The notes below the pieces were generated by a model. The model was not told where the DNA came from, did not search any database, and worked only from the letters and a program-made list of their open reading frames with translations. Shown here in pieces: positions 1 to 10,358 of a stretch of 64,000 bases of DNA (its first letter is position 1; every line of letters begins with the position of its first letter). This stretch comes from Microvirga subterranea (GTDB lineage: Bacteria > Pseudomonadota > Alphaproteobacteria > Rhizobiales > Beijerinckiaceae): positions 404,340 through 468,339 of the forward strand of contig NZ_QQBB01000005.1 of the NCBI RefSeq assembly GCF_003350535.1, given 5' to 3'. Made by a program: the position numbers and the translations under genes.

Positions 1-6
1 TGCCGC

Positions 7-384
7 TCACATGGACGCCTCCTGTCGGGCCTCCTTCTTGTGCCTGTCCCACGGCCAGCGCCCCTCGATCTCGACCTCGAGAGAGAAGCTCAGGAAAGTC
101 CGGATCAGGACGATGCCGGCGAGAACCACGATGCTCTGCAGCGACGGCTCGATCGCGACCGTGTTGATGATGTCCGCCGCCACGAGAAGCTCGAGGCCGA
201 GCAGGATCGCGCGGCCGATATTCGACCGGTAGACGGAAAAGGCATCCCCCGGCGCCCGCCCGCTCGCGATCTGCCACAGGACGGCGATGGTCGAGCCGAC
301 GATGCCGAGGACGATGACGGCGATGCCGCCCACCTCGATGATGCGGATCGTCGCCGTCAGTGCCGGTAGATGCCAGTCGCTCAT
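7..384 (-). CDS. DUF1622 family small membrane protein
   Basis: Predicted 125-residue inner-membrane protein with about three hydrophobic segments (roughly residues 14-38, 53-72 and 78-98) and a charged, Lys/Arg-rich cytoplasmic tail. The length and the pattern of an N-terminal hydrophobic helix, a short loop with Arg and Gly, and a second helix pair match DUF1622, a family of unknown function. The ATG start lies directly after a region with no other gene. It stands alone: the next gene on the same strand is the L,D-transpeptidase, and no operon is evident. No catalytic motif is visible, so no role is proposed. Confidence 0.7.
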   Translation of the reverse strand: MSDWHLPALTATIRIIEVGGIAVIVLGIVGSTIAVLWQIASGRAPGDAFSVYRSNIGRAILLGLELLVAADIINTVAIEPSLQSIVVLAGIVLIRTFLSFSLEVEIEGRWPWDRHKKEARQEASM

Positions 385-489
385 GAGCCCCCCTGTCGTC
401 CGACATGTTAATTAGATCGCCGGCGGGCTCAGAAAAGCATCTTCGCACGGCGGCCTGGCCGGACGCCGCGCGAAGGCCGAGGAAGATCG

Positions 490-1218
490 TCAATAGGAAG
501 AGACGCGGAACTCCTCCTGCATCGGGCTGCGCCCGTTCAGGACGACCACCGGCGAGCCGACGGGCACACGGTTGTAGAGGTCGATGATGTCATGGTTGAA
601 CATCCGGATGCAGCCCGAGGAGACGGCCTGGCCGATCGACCAGGGTTCGGAGGTGCCGTGGATGCGGTAGAGCGTGTCGCGGCCGTTGTCGTACAGATAG
701 AGTGCCCGGGCGCCGAGCGGGTTCTCGAGGCCGCCGGCCATGCCGCCGGCCCAGCGCGCGTTCCGCTCGGGCTCGCGGCGGATCATGTCGGGCGTCGGGG
801 TCCAACGGGGCCAGTTGGCCTTGCGGCCGACCCGGGCCCGGCCGCTCCAGGCCATGCCCTCGTTCCCGACGCCGATCCCGTAGCGGATGGCTCGACCGTT
901 CTCGCGTACCAGGTAGAGGTAGCGCGCATCGGTGTCGACGACGATCGTGCCGGGCTCCTCGCGGCCGGTATAGGCCACCTCCCGCCGCAGATATCGCGTG
1001 TCGACCCCTTCCAGATCGAGCGCCGGAAGCGGGTGGGACTCGTCAGGCCTTGCCCCGTACATCGCCGCATACATGGGATCGAGGGTCGGGGCGGCGCTCT
1101 GCTGCGGAGCCTGGGAGGTGGAGACGCAGCCGGCCACCGCCATTGCGGCGACCACCGCACCCAGTCGGATCGCTTTGCGCAGGAGGGAGAAGCTCGGGGC
1201 CAGGGCAGTCAGGGACAT
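490..1218 (-). CDS. L,D-transpeptidase (YkuD) lipoprotein
   Basis: A 242-residue ErfK/YbiS/YcfS/YnhG-type L,D-transpeptidase, expected to act on peptidoglycan in the periplasm by cross-linking stem peptides or attaching proteins. The N-terminus has a hydrophobic signal ending in a lipobox (VAGC, Cys31), so it is probably a lipoprotein. The YkuD catalytic signature is complete: HGTSEPW with His187, followed by SSGCIRM with the nucleophile Cys203. The start ATG has a good upstream GGAGG. An 8-bp perfect palindrome lies about 33 bases upstream of the start. It appears monocistronic. Substrate and exact linkage cannot be read from sequence. Confidence 0.9.
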   Translation of the reverse strand: MSLTALAPSFSLLRKAIRLGAVVAAMAVAGCVSTSQAPQQSAAPTLDPMYAAMYGARPDESHPLPALDLEGVDTRYLRREVAYTGREEPGTIVVDTDARYLYLVRENGRAIRYGIGVGNEGMAWSGRARVGRKANWPRWTPTPDMIRREPERNARWAGGMAGGLENPLGARALYLYDNGRDTLYRIHGTSEPWSIGQAVSSGCIRMFNHDIIDLYNRVPVGSPVVVLNGRSPMQEEFRVSSY

Positions 1219-1250
1219 CAGGAGGAACTCGCAGTTTCTGTTTTGGCTTG

Positions 1251-1268
1251 AATCTTCGGACGAAGATT
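1251..1268. promoter_or_regulatory. perfect palindrome upstream of the L,D-transpeptidase gene
   Basis: AATCTTCG-GA-CGAAGATT, arms 1251-1258 and 1261-1268. It lies 33-50 bases before the minus-strand start at 1218. It could be a repressor site or a leader hairpin. The binding factor is unknown. Confidence 0.3.
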
Positions 1269-1496
1269 GGGTGGGACGACTAAGGCCGGTCTGAAAGCTA
1301 GGCCGTGGCCGTATGTTGGATCGTCAATGGCCGAAATGTGGCAAGGTTCCGCCTGTGGCTTCCCGGTCACAGGCTTGTGACGCTTCACTTTCGTCGTCCG
1401 CTTGCGCTCTCGCTGTCAGAAAATTGCTTTACAAGCAGGCTAACGCTACCGAGCAGAGAATGCTGCTCATCTCTTTGTGAACGGACCGATTTTCCA

Positions 1497-2075
1497 ATGA
1501 AGCCCTTGTCCATCTCGATGCTGACGATCTGCGGGATTTCCGAGCTGCCCGACGAGGGCCCGCGGTCGGCGACGCATGTGCTGTCGATCCTCGATCCCGA
1601 TCACCCCGATCCGGAGGCGTTCGAGGCCTACGAGGCCGCGCACCGGACCGTGCTGCGCTTCCACGACATCATCGAGGCGCGTCCCGGCATGATCCTGCCG
1701 GAGCCCGATCACGTGCAGGCTGTGCTGGCATTCGGTGAAAAGCTGGCGGAGAGCCAGCAGGGCAGGGCCGAAGGCCACCTGCTCGTCCATTGCCACATGG
1801 GCATTTCCCGCTCTACGGCCGCCATGGTGACCCTGCTGGCTCAAACCCATCCGGAGGAGACTGAGGACCGACTGATGGAGCGCCTGGCGGAGATTCGCCC
1901 CCAGGCCTGGCCCAACTCCCGGATGATCCAGTTCGCGGACGAACTCCTGTCCCGCAACGGGCGCCTGACAGAGGCCCTGCGGCGCCACTACGGCCGCCAG
2001 ATCGGCCGCGACCCGCGGTTCACGCAATGGATGCGCGACATCGGCCGCGGGCGCGAGGTCGATATGGCCGCCTGA
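1497..2075 (+). CDS. tyrosine phosphatase family protein (dual-specificity-like)
   Basis: A 192-residue cytoplasmic protein with the Cys-based phosphatase signature HCHMGISRS (nucleophile Cys99, phosphate-binding Arg105). A plausible general acid Asp lies in the Asp/Pro-rich stretch at residues 33-40. This is the compact protein-tyrosine/dual-specificity phosphatase fold common in Rhizobiales. An in-frame extension to about 1305 has no family similarity and no ribosome site, so I chose the ATG at 1497, which begins the recognisable N-terminus (MKPLSISM). The gene ends against cueR on the other strand, and a 20-bp hairpin covers both stop codons. The physiological substrate is unknown. Confidence 0.8.
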   Translation: MKPLSISMLTICGISELPDEGPRSATHVLSILDPDHPDPEAFEAYEAAHRTVLRFHDIIEARPGMILPEPDHVQAVLAFGEKLAESQQGRAEGHLLVHCHMGISRSTAAMVTLLAQTHPEETEDRLMERLAEIRPQAWPNSRMIQFADELLSRNGRLTEALRRHYGRQIGRDPRFTQWMRDIGRGREVDMAA

Positions 2076-2090
2076 GGCCCAGGCCTCAGG
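2071..2090. terminator. hairpin covering two convergent stop codons
   Basis: CCTGAGGCC-CA-GGCCTCAGG. The palindrome includes the TGA of the phosphatase gene (2073-2075) and the stop of cueR on the minus strand (2086-2088). There is no clear T-run on either side, so it is a weak candidate for a bidirectional terminator. Confidence 0.35.
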
Positions 2091-2540
2091 TTCTAGCTGC
2101 GGGCTTGGCGAGGGGGCCGAACCTCGACGCCGTTCGGCCGGGCGTGTCGATTTCCTCCGGGTTCGCGAGGGTCTCGATGATCGGACAGTCAGGCCGCCCG
2201 TCGCCGTGGCAGTGCCTTGCGAGATGCTTCAGGGTGCCGGCCATCTCCTGAAGCTCGGCGATCTTGCGCTCCAGTGTCTCGACATGCTCCAGCGCCACGC
2301 GCTTCACGTCCTTGCTCGCCCGGGCGCGATCCCGCCATAGGGAGACCAGATCGGCGATCTGCTCCACGGAGAAGCCGAGGTCTCGCGCACGGCGGATGAA
2401 GCGCAGGGTATGCACATCCTTGTCCGAATAGACTCGGTAGCCGGCTTCCGTTCGAACGGTCTTCGGGATCAGTCCGATCGACTCGTAGTAGCGGATCATC
2501 TTTGCCGAGACGCCGGACGCCTCGGCTGCCTGTCCGATGT

Positions 2541-2544
<4 letters not shown>
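2086..2544 (-). CDS. cueR: Cu(I)-responsive MerR-family regulator CueR
   Basis: A 152-residue MerR-family activator with an N-terminal winged helix (residues 1-70, including [11 protein letters not shown]), a dimerisation helix and a C-terminal metal loop. The two Cys that define CueR are at Cys112 and Cys120 (CHGDGRPDC), the same positions as in the Escherichia coli protein, which supports Cu(I)/Ag(I) sensing. The ATG overlaps the stop of copA by ATGA, so copA and cueR are co-transcribed with the regulator second. This implies auto-regulation from the operator upstream of copA. The tail after residue 130 is slightly longer than in the E. coli protein. Confidence 0.92.
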
Positions 2545-5072
<2,528 letters not shown>

Positions 5073-5113
5073 GACGAATCTCCTGGCACGACATCATTGG
5101 CTAATGCTGTGAC

Positions 5114-5136
5114 CCTTCCCATGATGGGAAGGTCAA
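5114..5136 (-). promoter_or_regulatory. CueR-type operator and -35 element of copA-cueR
   Basis: On the minus strand a TTGACC -35 box (5131-5136) overlaps a near-perfect dyad, seen on the plus strand as CCTTCCC-ATGAT-GGGAAGG (5114-5132). The dyad matches the CCTTCC/GGAAGG class bound by CueR. Such promoters usually have a 19-bp spacer; here that would place the -10 at a poor match (CACAGC). It lies 42-64 bases before the copA ATG. Confidence 0.75.
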
Positions 5137-5535
5137 GGGGGCGATTCAAGGTTCAGGGACGAGGTGCGGCAATGCAGATCGCTTCCGGCACAGGATCATG
5201 CCCAAGCGGAGCCGCCTATCGGGTCGAGGACCAAGGCAACTGTTTTCTCAATCTAAAGTTGGGCAGCGGTTGTGTCGATGCGGCCGGTGGATTTGTTTGG
5301 TTGCAAGGAGAAAAGAGCGCTTGGACGCCCACGAGCCTTCAGTGCGATCGCAATGCCGTCACTTTCCCGACTCAAGGGAAGTGCGACTCCGGCACTGAGC
5401 CATGCAGGCTGGAACCTTGGCCGGTTCTGGTCCATTGATCACACATCGTCCCGTCGGCGGCCGGCGCGGGCATTTCGCTTGTGCCGGCGGGTGCCGCCGC
5501 ATACCAGTCAACTTGATCAACGTCGGTACGGATCT
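5137..5535. other. gap without a supported gene
   Basis: Between the copA promoter and the EEP-family gene I see several overlapping short open frames. None has family similarity, a good ribosome site or consistent codon bias. The stretch contains AT-richer patches and probably holds the promoter of the downstream gene, but no convincing -35/-10 pair was identified. Confidence 0.5.
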
Positions 5536-6351
5536 TTGAAGCATAGCGAGAAACAGGGGCGGGTCGTCCGAATCCTGACCTACAATGTTCACCGGTGGCT
5601 CGGGACCGACCGGAAGATCGCTCCCGCGCGGATCGCGGAGGTGATCGCGTCCTGCGATCCCGACATCGTCGCCCTGCAGGAGGTTCGCGTCGGAAGGGTT
5701 CACACGGGAGCCTCCGATCAGGCGGCCAGTGTGGCAAGGCATCTCGGGATGGATCTGCATTTCCAGCCGACGATCAGGATCCTCGGCGAGCAGTATGGGA
5801 TCGCGGTCCTGTCGCGCCACCCATCGAAGCTCGTGAAGTCGGGGCGCCTGCCCACTCTCTCGGCCAAACCTGCCTTCGAAAAGCGCTGCGCCCTCTGGGT
5901 CAGCGCGGACGTGGAGGGGCAGGAGGTGCAGGTGGTGAACGCGCACCTGTCGCTGCGGTCGGGGGAGCGCAGGACTCAGGCGGCGGCCCTGCTCGGTTCG
6001 GACTGGCTCGGCCACCCGGACTGCGCCGATCCGGCCATTCTGCTCGGCGATTTCAATGCGCCGCCCTATTCCCGCTCGTATCGGCTCCTAGCGGACCATC
6101 TGCGGGATGCACAGTTGTCGAATCCACTCGGCGAGCCCCAGCCGACCTTCCATACCCGCGCCCCGGTCCTGCGGCTCGATCATGTGTTCGTCACGAAATC
6201 CGTCGAGGTCGTGACGGCCGCACCGGTCCGGACGCCCTTGACCCGTGTCGCCTCCGATCATTTCCCGCTCCTGGCTGAGGTGCGCGTGCGAAGCCATGTG
6301 GGCCGCGACGGGGGTGCGAAGTCCTCGAAGGTCGAAAAGCAGCTCCTCTGA
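5536..6351 (+). CDS. endonuclease/exonuclease/phosphatase (EEP) family protein
   Basis: About 271 residues of the Mg-dependent EEP fold shared by exonuclease III, DNase I and sphingomyelinases. Conserved blocks are visible in order: ILTYNVHRW, DIVALQEVR (catalytic Glu), LLGDFNAPP (Asp/Asn), RLDHVFV and SDHFPLLAEV (catalytic Asp-His). No ATG precedes the first block within a plausible distance. I propose the TTG at 5536, because residues encoded upstream to 5272 look non-coding and Arg-rich. The start is therefore uncertain. The protein has no signal peptide from this start. Substrate cannot be assigned: it could be a nuclease or a phosphodiesterase. A second EEP protein with membrane helices is at 58546. 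Confidence 0.7.
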   Translation: MKHSEKQGRVVRILTYNVHRWLGTDRKIAPARIAEVIASCDPDIVALQEVRVGRVHTGASDQAASVARHLGMDLHFQPTIRILGEQYGIAVLSRHPSKLVKSGRLPTLSAKPAFEKRCALWVSADVEGQEVQVVNAHLSLRSGERRTQAAALLGSDWLGHPDCADPAILLGDFNAPPYSRSYRLLADHLRDAQLSNPLGEPQPTFHTRAPVLRLDHVFVTKSVEVVTAAPVRTPLTRVASDHFPLLAEVRVRSHVGRDGGAKSSKVEKQLL

Positions 6352-6475
6352 GCCTTTGCAGGATTGCAATTTCATAGCCCGATCATCTGCAATCAAGCGT
6401 TGCTGTTTTATTGGGATCATATTACATTGCTTTTCCTCCATGACATCTGGGGCAGGTCGCAGGGGAAGGCGGTCC

Positions 6476-7099
6476 GTGAAACTTTACTACACACCCGGCT
6501 CGTCCTCGCTTGCCTCGCGGATCGTCGCCTGCGAGGCTGGTCTGACCCTCGAATACGACAAGGTCGACCTGAAGAACCGCACGACCGCGTCGGGGCGCAA
6601 CTACATCAAGATCAATCCGAAGGGATACGTGCCGGCGCTGGCCCTCGATGACGGCCAGGTGCTGACGGAGGTCCTAGTCGTGGTCCAGTTCCTCGCCGAC
6701 CAGGCACCCCAGGCCGGCCTCATCCCGCAGGCAGGCACCCTGGATCGCTATAGAGTGCAGGAATGGCTCGGCTTCATCGGCATGGAGCTCCACAAGGGCT
6801 TTGCGCCGCTCTGGAACCCGTTGAGTTCCGATGACGCTCGGCGGATGGCGGTCGACCACCTGAAGAGGCGGTTCGGATTCGTGGACCGGCACCTCGAGCA
6901 GCGCGCCTACCTTGTGGGCGAACGCTTCACGGTCGCGGACGCCTACGGCTTCGCCATCCTGAACTGGACGTCGTTCCATAAGATCGACATGGCGGATCAC
7001 CCCCATCTCGCGGGCTACATGAAGCGCATCGCCGAGCGCCCCAAGGTGAGGCAGGCCCTCCAGGCCGAAGGGCTGGTTCGCGCCTTGGCGGACCGCTGA
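6476..7099 (+). CDS. gstA: glutathione S-transferase (GstA-like)
   Basis: A 207-residue cytosolic glutathione transferase with an N-terminal thioredoxin-like domain (KLYYTPGSSSLASRIV, then NPKGYVPALALDDG) and an all-helical C-terminal domain. The order and spacing match bacterial beta/GstA-type enzymes, which conjugate glutathione to electrophiles. I chose the GTG at 6476 because it begins the canonical VKLYYTPG and is preceded by AGGGGAAGG; the longer in-frame extension has no similarity. The usual LTE-GPAI segment reads LTEVLVVVQ, a slightly unusual variant at the glutathione gamma-Glu site. It appears monocistronic. Confidence 0.87.
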   Translation: MKLYYTPGSSSLASRIVACEAGLTLEYDKVDLKNRTTASGRNYIKINPKGYVPALALDDGQVLTEVLVVVQFLADQAPQAGLIPQAGTLDRYRVQEWLGFIGMELHKGFAPLWNPLSSDDARRMAVDHLKRRFGFVDRHLEQRAYLVGERFTVADAYGFAILNWTSFHKIDMADHPHLAGYMKRIAERPKVRQALQAEGLVRALADR

Positions 7100-7154
7100 C
7101 CCTTGTCAGCGCCGCCATTGACGGCTAGGCAGCCCGCAATACGGCTTTTGTGTC

Positions 7155-7946
7155 ATGCTTCCAGTTTCCGTCTTCATCATCGCCAAGAACGAGGCCGATC
7201 GCATCGGCGAGACGATCCGTGCGGTCCGCGACCTGACCGACGACCTGATCGTGGTCGATTCCGGCTCCACGGACGGCACCCAGGCCGTCGCCGAGGAGCT
7301 GGGGGCGCGCGTCATCTTCAATCCGTGGCCCGGCTATGGGCCCCAGAAGCGCTTTGCCGAGGAGCAGTGCCGGTATCCCTGGCTGCTGAACCTCGACGCC
7401 GACGAGGTGGTGCCGCCGAAGCTGCTCGCCGAGATCCGGGCACTCTTCGCCAAAGGGGAGCCCCCCTGCCAGGCCTACCGGATCGGCATCGCGGAGATCT
7501 TCCCGGGCGAGGCCGCGCCCCATCCCCTGGCCTACACGCTGACCCCGGTGCGGCTCTATCGCCTCGATCACGGCCGCTATTCGCCCTCCCTCGTCCATGA
7601 CCGGGTCGATCTGGAACCCGGCACGAAGGTCGGGAAGCTGAAAGGCGTCATCCACCACTGGTCGGTGCGGTCGCTCGGCGACCAGCTCGCCAAGCTCAAC
7701 CGCTACTCGGACCAGCAGGCGGTGGATCTCGAGATCAGGGGCGTGTCCATCCCGACCTGGCGGGTCTTCTTCGAGCTGCCCGCCGCCTTCATCAAGGCCT
7801 ATATCGGCCGCCGCCATGCCCTACGGGGCACCTACGGCTTCCTCACGGCCATGAACTACGCCATATCGCGGCACCTGCGCCTCGCGAAGCACTACGAGAA
7901 GAGGCGCCTCAAGGTTCTCGGCAAGTCTCCATCCCAGACGGGCTGA
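7155..7946 (+). CDS. glycosyltransferase family 2 (WaaE/KdtX-like)
   Basis: A 263-residue GT-A fold glycosyltransferase. Motifs include the N-terminal SVFIIAKNEADRI, the nucleotide-binding VDSGSTDGTQ, and the DXD-type NLDADEVV near residue 80. Length and motif spacing resemble the WaaE/KdtX group, which adds a sugar to the inner core of lipopolysaccharide. The C-terminal part holds basic and amphipathic segments that probably contact the membrane. The gene stands alone between gstA and a convergent diguanylate cyclase gene. The acceptor is inferred by family only. Confidence 0.8.
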   Translation: MLPVSVFIIAKNEADRIGETIRAVRDLTDDLIVVDSGSTDGTQAVAEELGARVIFNPWPGYGPQKRFAEEQCRYPWLLNLDADEVVPPKLLAEIRALFAKGEPPCQAYRIGIAEIFPGEAAPHPLAYTLTPVRLYRLDHGRYSPSLVHDRVDLEPGTKVGKLKGVIHHWSVRSLGDQLAKLNRYSDQQAVDLEIRGVSIPTWRVFFELPAAFIKAYIGRRHALRGTYGFLTAMNYAISRHLRLAKHYEKRRLKVLGKSPSQTG

Positions 7947-7977
7947 GCCGCACGGCCCGGCCCGGCGTGCAGGGGGA

Positions 7978-9378
7978 CTATCCGGCTTTGTCCAGGACGG
8001 GAGCCTCCGCACTCGCAGAGCGGTTCCGGCCGAGCTTCTTGGCGCGATAGAGCGCCTGATCCGCGGCTTGGATGAGCCGGTTGAAGTCGGGATGGCCGTC
8101 GAAGGTTGCGATTCCGATCGACGCCGTGACCGGCAGGGGGCTGTTGTCGGGAGCCAGGAAGGTGCGCCCTTCGACTGCCTTCCGGATCCTTTCCGCGGCC
8201 CGATAGGCGGCCTTGCCGTCGGTTTCGACCAGGGCGACGAGGAATTCCTCTCCGCCGTAACGGAAGACGAAATCACTCAGCCGGCAGGCGTCCAGGATCA
8301 CCTCGGCCACCTGGCTGAGGACGGCATCGCCGGCAGGGTGGCCCCAGCTGTCGTTGATCTGCTTGAAGTGATCGACGTCGATCATGAGAAGCGAGAACGG
8401 CTTGTCGCTCTCGTTGGCGATGGCGATTTCGCGTCCGAGGATCGAGGGCAGGAAGCGCCGGTTCAGGGTCTTCGTCAGCGGGTCGCGGCCATTTTCCATG
8501 GCGGCCGCCGCCTGGAACATGTCCGACAGGAGGAACTTCATCTCGGAGATGATCGCCTGAAAGCGCTCCAGAAGCGTCGTCAGGCGCGCCGGGTCGGCGG
8601 CGCGAGCCTCCCGGAGTTGCGGCAGCAATTCCCCGTCGATCAGCCGCATCGAGCCCTCGATGCGAGCGAGGCCGGCCGATCCCTGAAAGAGAACGCTGGC
8701 CCTGTGGTGGAGCCAGAGGCCGAAATCGGACGCGGAGATCGGCGACAGCAGGACCTCGCGTTCGGCGGCGCAGATGGCGAAGAGCACGCTCTGGCTCCAT
8801 TCCAGAAGCGCCGCGCGCTGGGTCTCCTTGTCCAGGCTGATGTCCTGGCCGAGGGAGAAGAGGCGATAGGCCTCGTCGGTCTCGACCCGGCTCGCCGTCC
8901 CGTTGACGAAGGCCTGGCTCATGATCTCGATCGCCAGATCCATCAGGCTGTTCGTGTAGACCACGGCGGCCCAGAGATCCGCGCGCGGGAGTGTCGTGTC
9001 CTTCAGGCGCCGGAAGATGCCGACCTTGAGGATGTTGGCCGCCTGCATGACGAGGTGGATCGGGATGCGCATGCGCGCGTGCACGTCCCCGATCATCTTC
9101 TGGCGCTCGATGAAGGCTTCGATGTCGGGCGTGCCGTTCCCGTAAAGGTCGTTCAGCCACCGCTTGAGCGACAGGCTGAGCCGCTCGTTCACGAGGTCGT
9201 GCGACAGGAAGCGGGAAGCCTCCTGGTCCACGATGAGGGTCGCATAGAACACCGCGACGAGATCGTCCTTATGCCCCTCGACGATGCCGGCGACGGCCGC
9301 GCGAACACCATCGCCGGTCGTGCTGATGATCTGCGCTGCCCGCGTCGGGGCGTCCAAGACCTTGATCGTCATATCCAT
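7978..9378 (-). CDS. globin-coupled diguanylate cyclase
   Basis: A 466-residue soluble sensor enzyme expected to make cyclic di-GMP in response to a haem ligand such as oxygen. The N-terminal 150 residues look like a protoglobin/globin-coupled sensor domain: a candidate distal Tyr (VFYATL) and the proximal haem His in GDVHARMRIPIH (about residue 100). A helical linker follows, then a GGDEF domain with active site RYGGEEF. An intact product-inhibition I-site RLSD sits five residues upstream. I chose the ATG at 9378; a TTG 27 bases upstream would overlap ridA. The layout resembles E. coli DosC. Confidence 0.87.
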   Translation of the reverse strand: MDMTIKVLDAPTRAAQIISTTGDGVRAAVAGIVEGHKDDLVAVFYATLIVDQEASRFLSHDLVNERLSLSLKRWLNDLYGNGTPDIEAFIERQKMIGDVHARMRIPIHLVMQAANILKVGIFRRLKDTTLPRADLWAAVVYTNSLMDLAIEIMSQAFVNGTASRVETDEAYRLFSLGQDISLDKETQRAALLEWSQSVLFAICAAEREVLLSPISASDFGLWLHHRASVLFQGSAGLARIEGSMRLIDGELLPQLREARAADPARLTTLLERFQAIISEMKFLLSDMFQAAAAMENGRDPLTKTLNRRFLPSILGREIAIANESDKPFSLLMIDVDHFKQINDSWGHPAGDAVLSQVAEVILDACRLSDFVFRYGGEEFLVALVETDGKAAYRAAERIRKAVEGRTFLAPDNSPLPVTASIGIATFDGHPDFNRLIQAADQALYRAKKLGRNRSASAEAPVLDKAG

Positions 9379-9391
9379 GGGATTCTTCTTG

Positions 9392-9745
9392 TCAGAGAGC
9401 CGCAATCACGCGGATCTCGAGAGCGTAGTCCGGATCGGCGAGCCTGGATTCCACGCAGATGCGGGCCGGGGCGTGGCCCGGGACGACCCAGGCATCCCAG
9501 ACTGCGTTCATGGCGTCGTAGGAGCCGATGTCGGAGAGCCAGATCATGGCCTGGAGCAGCCGGGACTTGTCGCTCCCGATCTCCTCCAGCGACTGCTCGA
9601 TCTGCGTCAGGATATCCTGCGTCTGCTCGGCCACGGACCCGCCCGCGCTCGCCTCGGGAACGTAACCGGAAAAGTAGGCTCTATCGCCCAGGATCACGAG
9701 ATCGCTGTATCGCGCGGCCACGCCGATGCGCCTGATCTCCGTCAC
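9392..9745 (-). CDS. RidA/YjgF family protein
   Basis: A 117-residue member of the RidA (YjgF/YER057c/UK114) family, small trimeric proteins. Many members hydrolyse reactive enamines/imines released by PLP enzymes. The family signature near the end (GHAPARICVESRLADPDYALEI) includes the key Arg. The start is a GTG with a strong GGAGGAG six bases upstream. It lies 13 bases before the diguanylate cyclase gene on the same strand, so the two may be co-transcribed. This divergent RidA subgroup may have a different substrate from archetypal RidA. Confidence 0.85.
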   Translation of the reverse strand: MTEIRRIGVAARYSDLVILGDRAYFSGYVPEASAGGSVAEQTQDILTQIEQSLEEIGSDKSRLLQAMIWLSDIGSYDAMNAVWDAWVVPGHAPARICVESRLADPDYALEIRVIAAL

Positions 9746-9867
9746 GACAGCTCCTCCGATTGTGGTGGGGCTGCTCCTATCACAGCTCGTCCGCGATTGT
9801 AACGTGGCCGTTCAGGATCGAACGGCCGTCGTCCCTGAGGCGCCGGTGTCCTCCCGGTCCGCGCCGG

Positions 9868-10284
9868 TCAGTGCTCGGCGTGCCGGCACTGCCCGTGGTC
9901 GGCCAGAACCTCGATGATCCGGCATTCGGAAATCCGGCGGTGATCGCAGCCGACCATGGCTTCGAGCTCGTCGCGCAGGGCGGTCAGGCGGGCGATCTTG
10001 CTCTTCACCTCGTCCAGATGGGCTATGGTGATGTCATGCACTTCGCCGCATGCGCGGTCCGGCGCGCTCGCAAGGTCCAGGAGCTGCCGGATGGCGTCGA
10101 CCTCGAACCCGAGTTCGCGGGCATGGCGGATGAAGTTGAGCCGGCGGACGTCTTCGGGCCCGTAGCGTCTCTGCTGGCCCTCCGTCCGGACCGGCTCCGA
10201 CAACAGGCCGATCTGCTCGTAGTACCGGATCGTCGGCACCTTCACCTGTGCCTGTCGCGACAACTCGCCGATCGTCAGGGCCAT
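9868..10284 (-). CDS. MerR-family Zn/Cd/Pb-responsive regulator (ZntR/CadR-like)
   Basis: A 138-residue MerR-family activator with winged helix (MALTIGELSRQAQV, TIRYYEQIGLL), dimerisation helix and Cys-rich C-terminus. Metal-site residues Cys79, Cys113, His115 and Cys121 match the ZntR arrangement (Cys79, Cys114, His119, Cys124). An extra Cys133/His135 tail resembles CadR/PbrR proteins. It is divergent from the P1B ATPase gene, and the shared 75-bp gap holds a typical long-spacer MerR promoter. The metal could be Zn, Cd or Pb; the linked ATPase with a His-rich region favours Zn/Cd. Confidence 0.88.
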   Translation of the reverse strand: MALTIGELSRQAQVKVPTIRYYEQIGLLSEPVRTEGQQRRYGPEDVRRLNFIRHARELGFEVDAIRQLLDLASAPDRACGEVHDITIAHLDEVKSKIARLTALRDELEAMVGCDHRRISECRIIEVLADHGQCRHAEH

Positions 10285-10296
10285 CGAAGAAACCTC

Positions 10297-10327
10297 TTGA
10301 ACCTCTAGTCACTGGAGGATGTAGGGT
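10297..10327 (+). promoter_or_regulatory. MerR-type promoter of the Zn/Cd ATPase gene
   Basis: TTGAAC (10297-10302), a 19-bp spacer holding CCTC-N9-GAGG (10302-10318), then TAGGGT (10322-10327). A 19-bp spacer with a dyad inside it is the hallmark of promoters untwisted by MerR-family activators. The ATG of the ATPase is 31 bases downstream. Confidence 0.75.
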
Positions 10328-10358
10328 CTGCACGAATCGATGTGAAGAGGTTTTTGCG

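Noticed and set aside
5097..5438. 113-codon plus-strand frame upstream of the EEP gene
   Set aside because: It begins with TTG inside the copA promoter, has no ribosome site and no recognisable motif.
8068..9735. 555-codon open frame antisense to the diguanylate cyclase
   Set aside because: Shadow frame; the translation is composition-biased and spans two real genes on the other strand.
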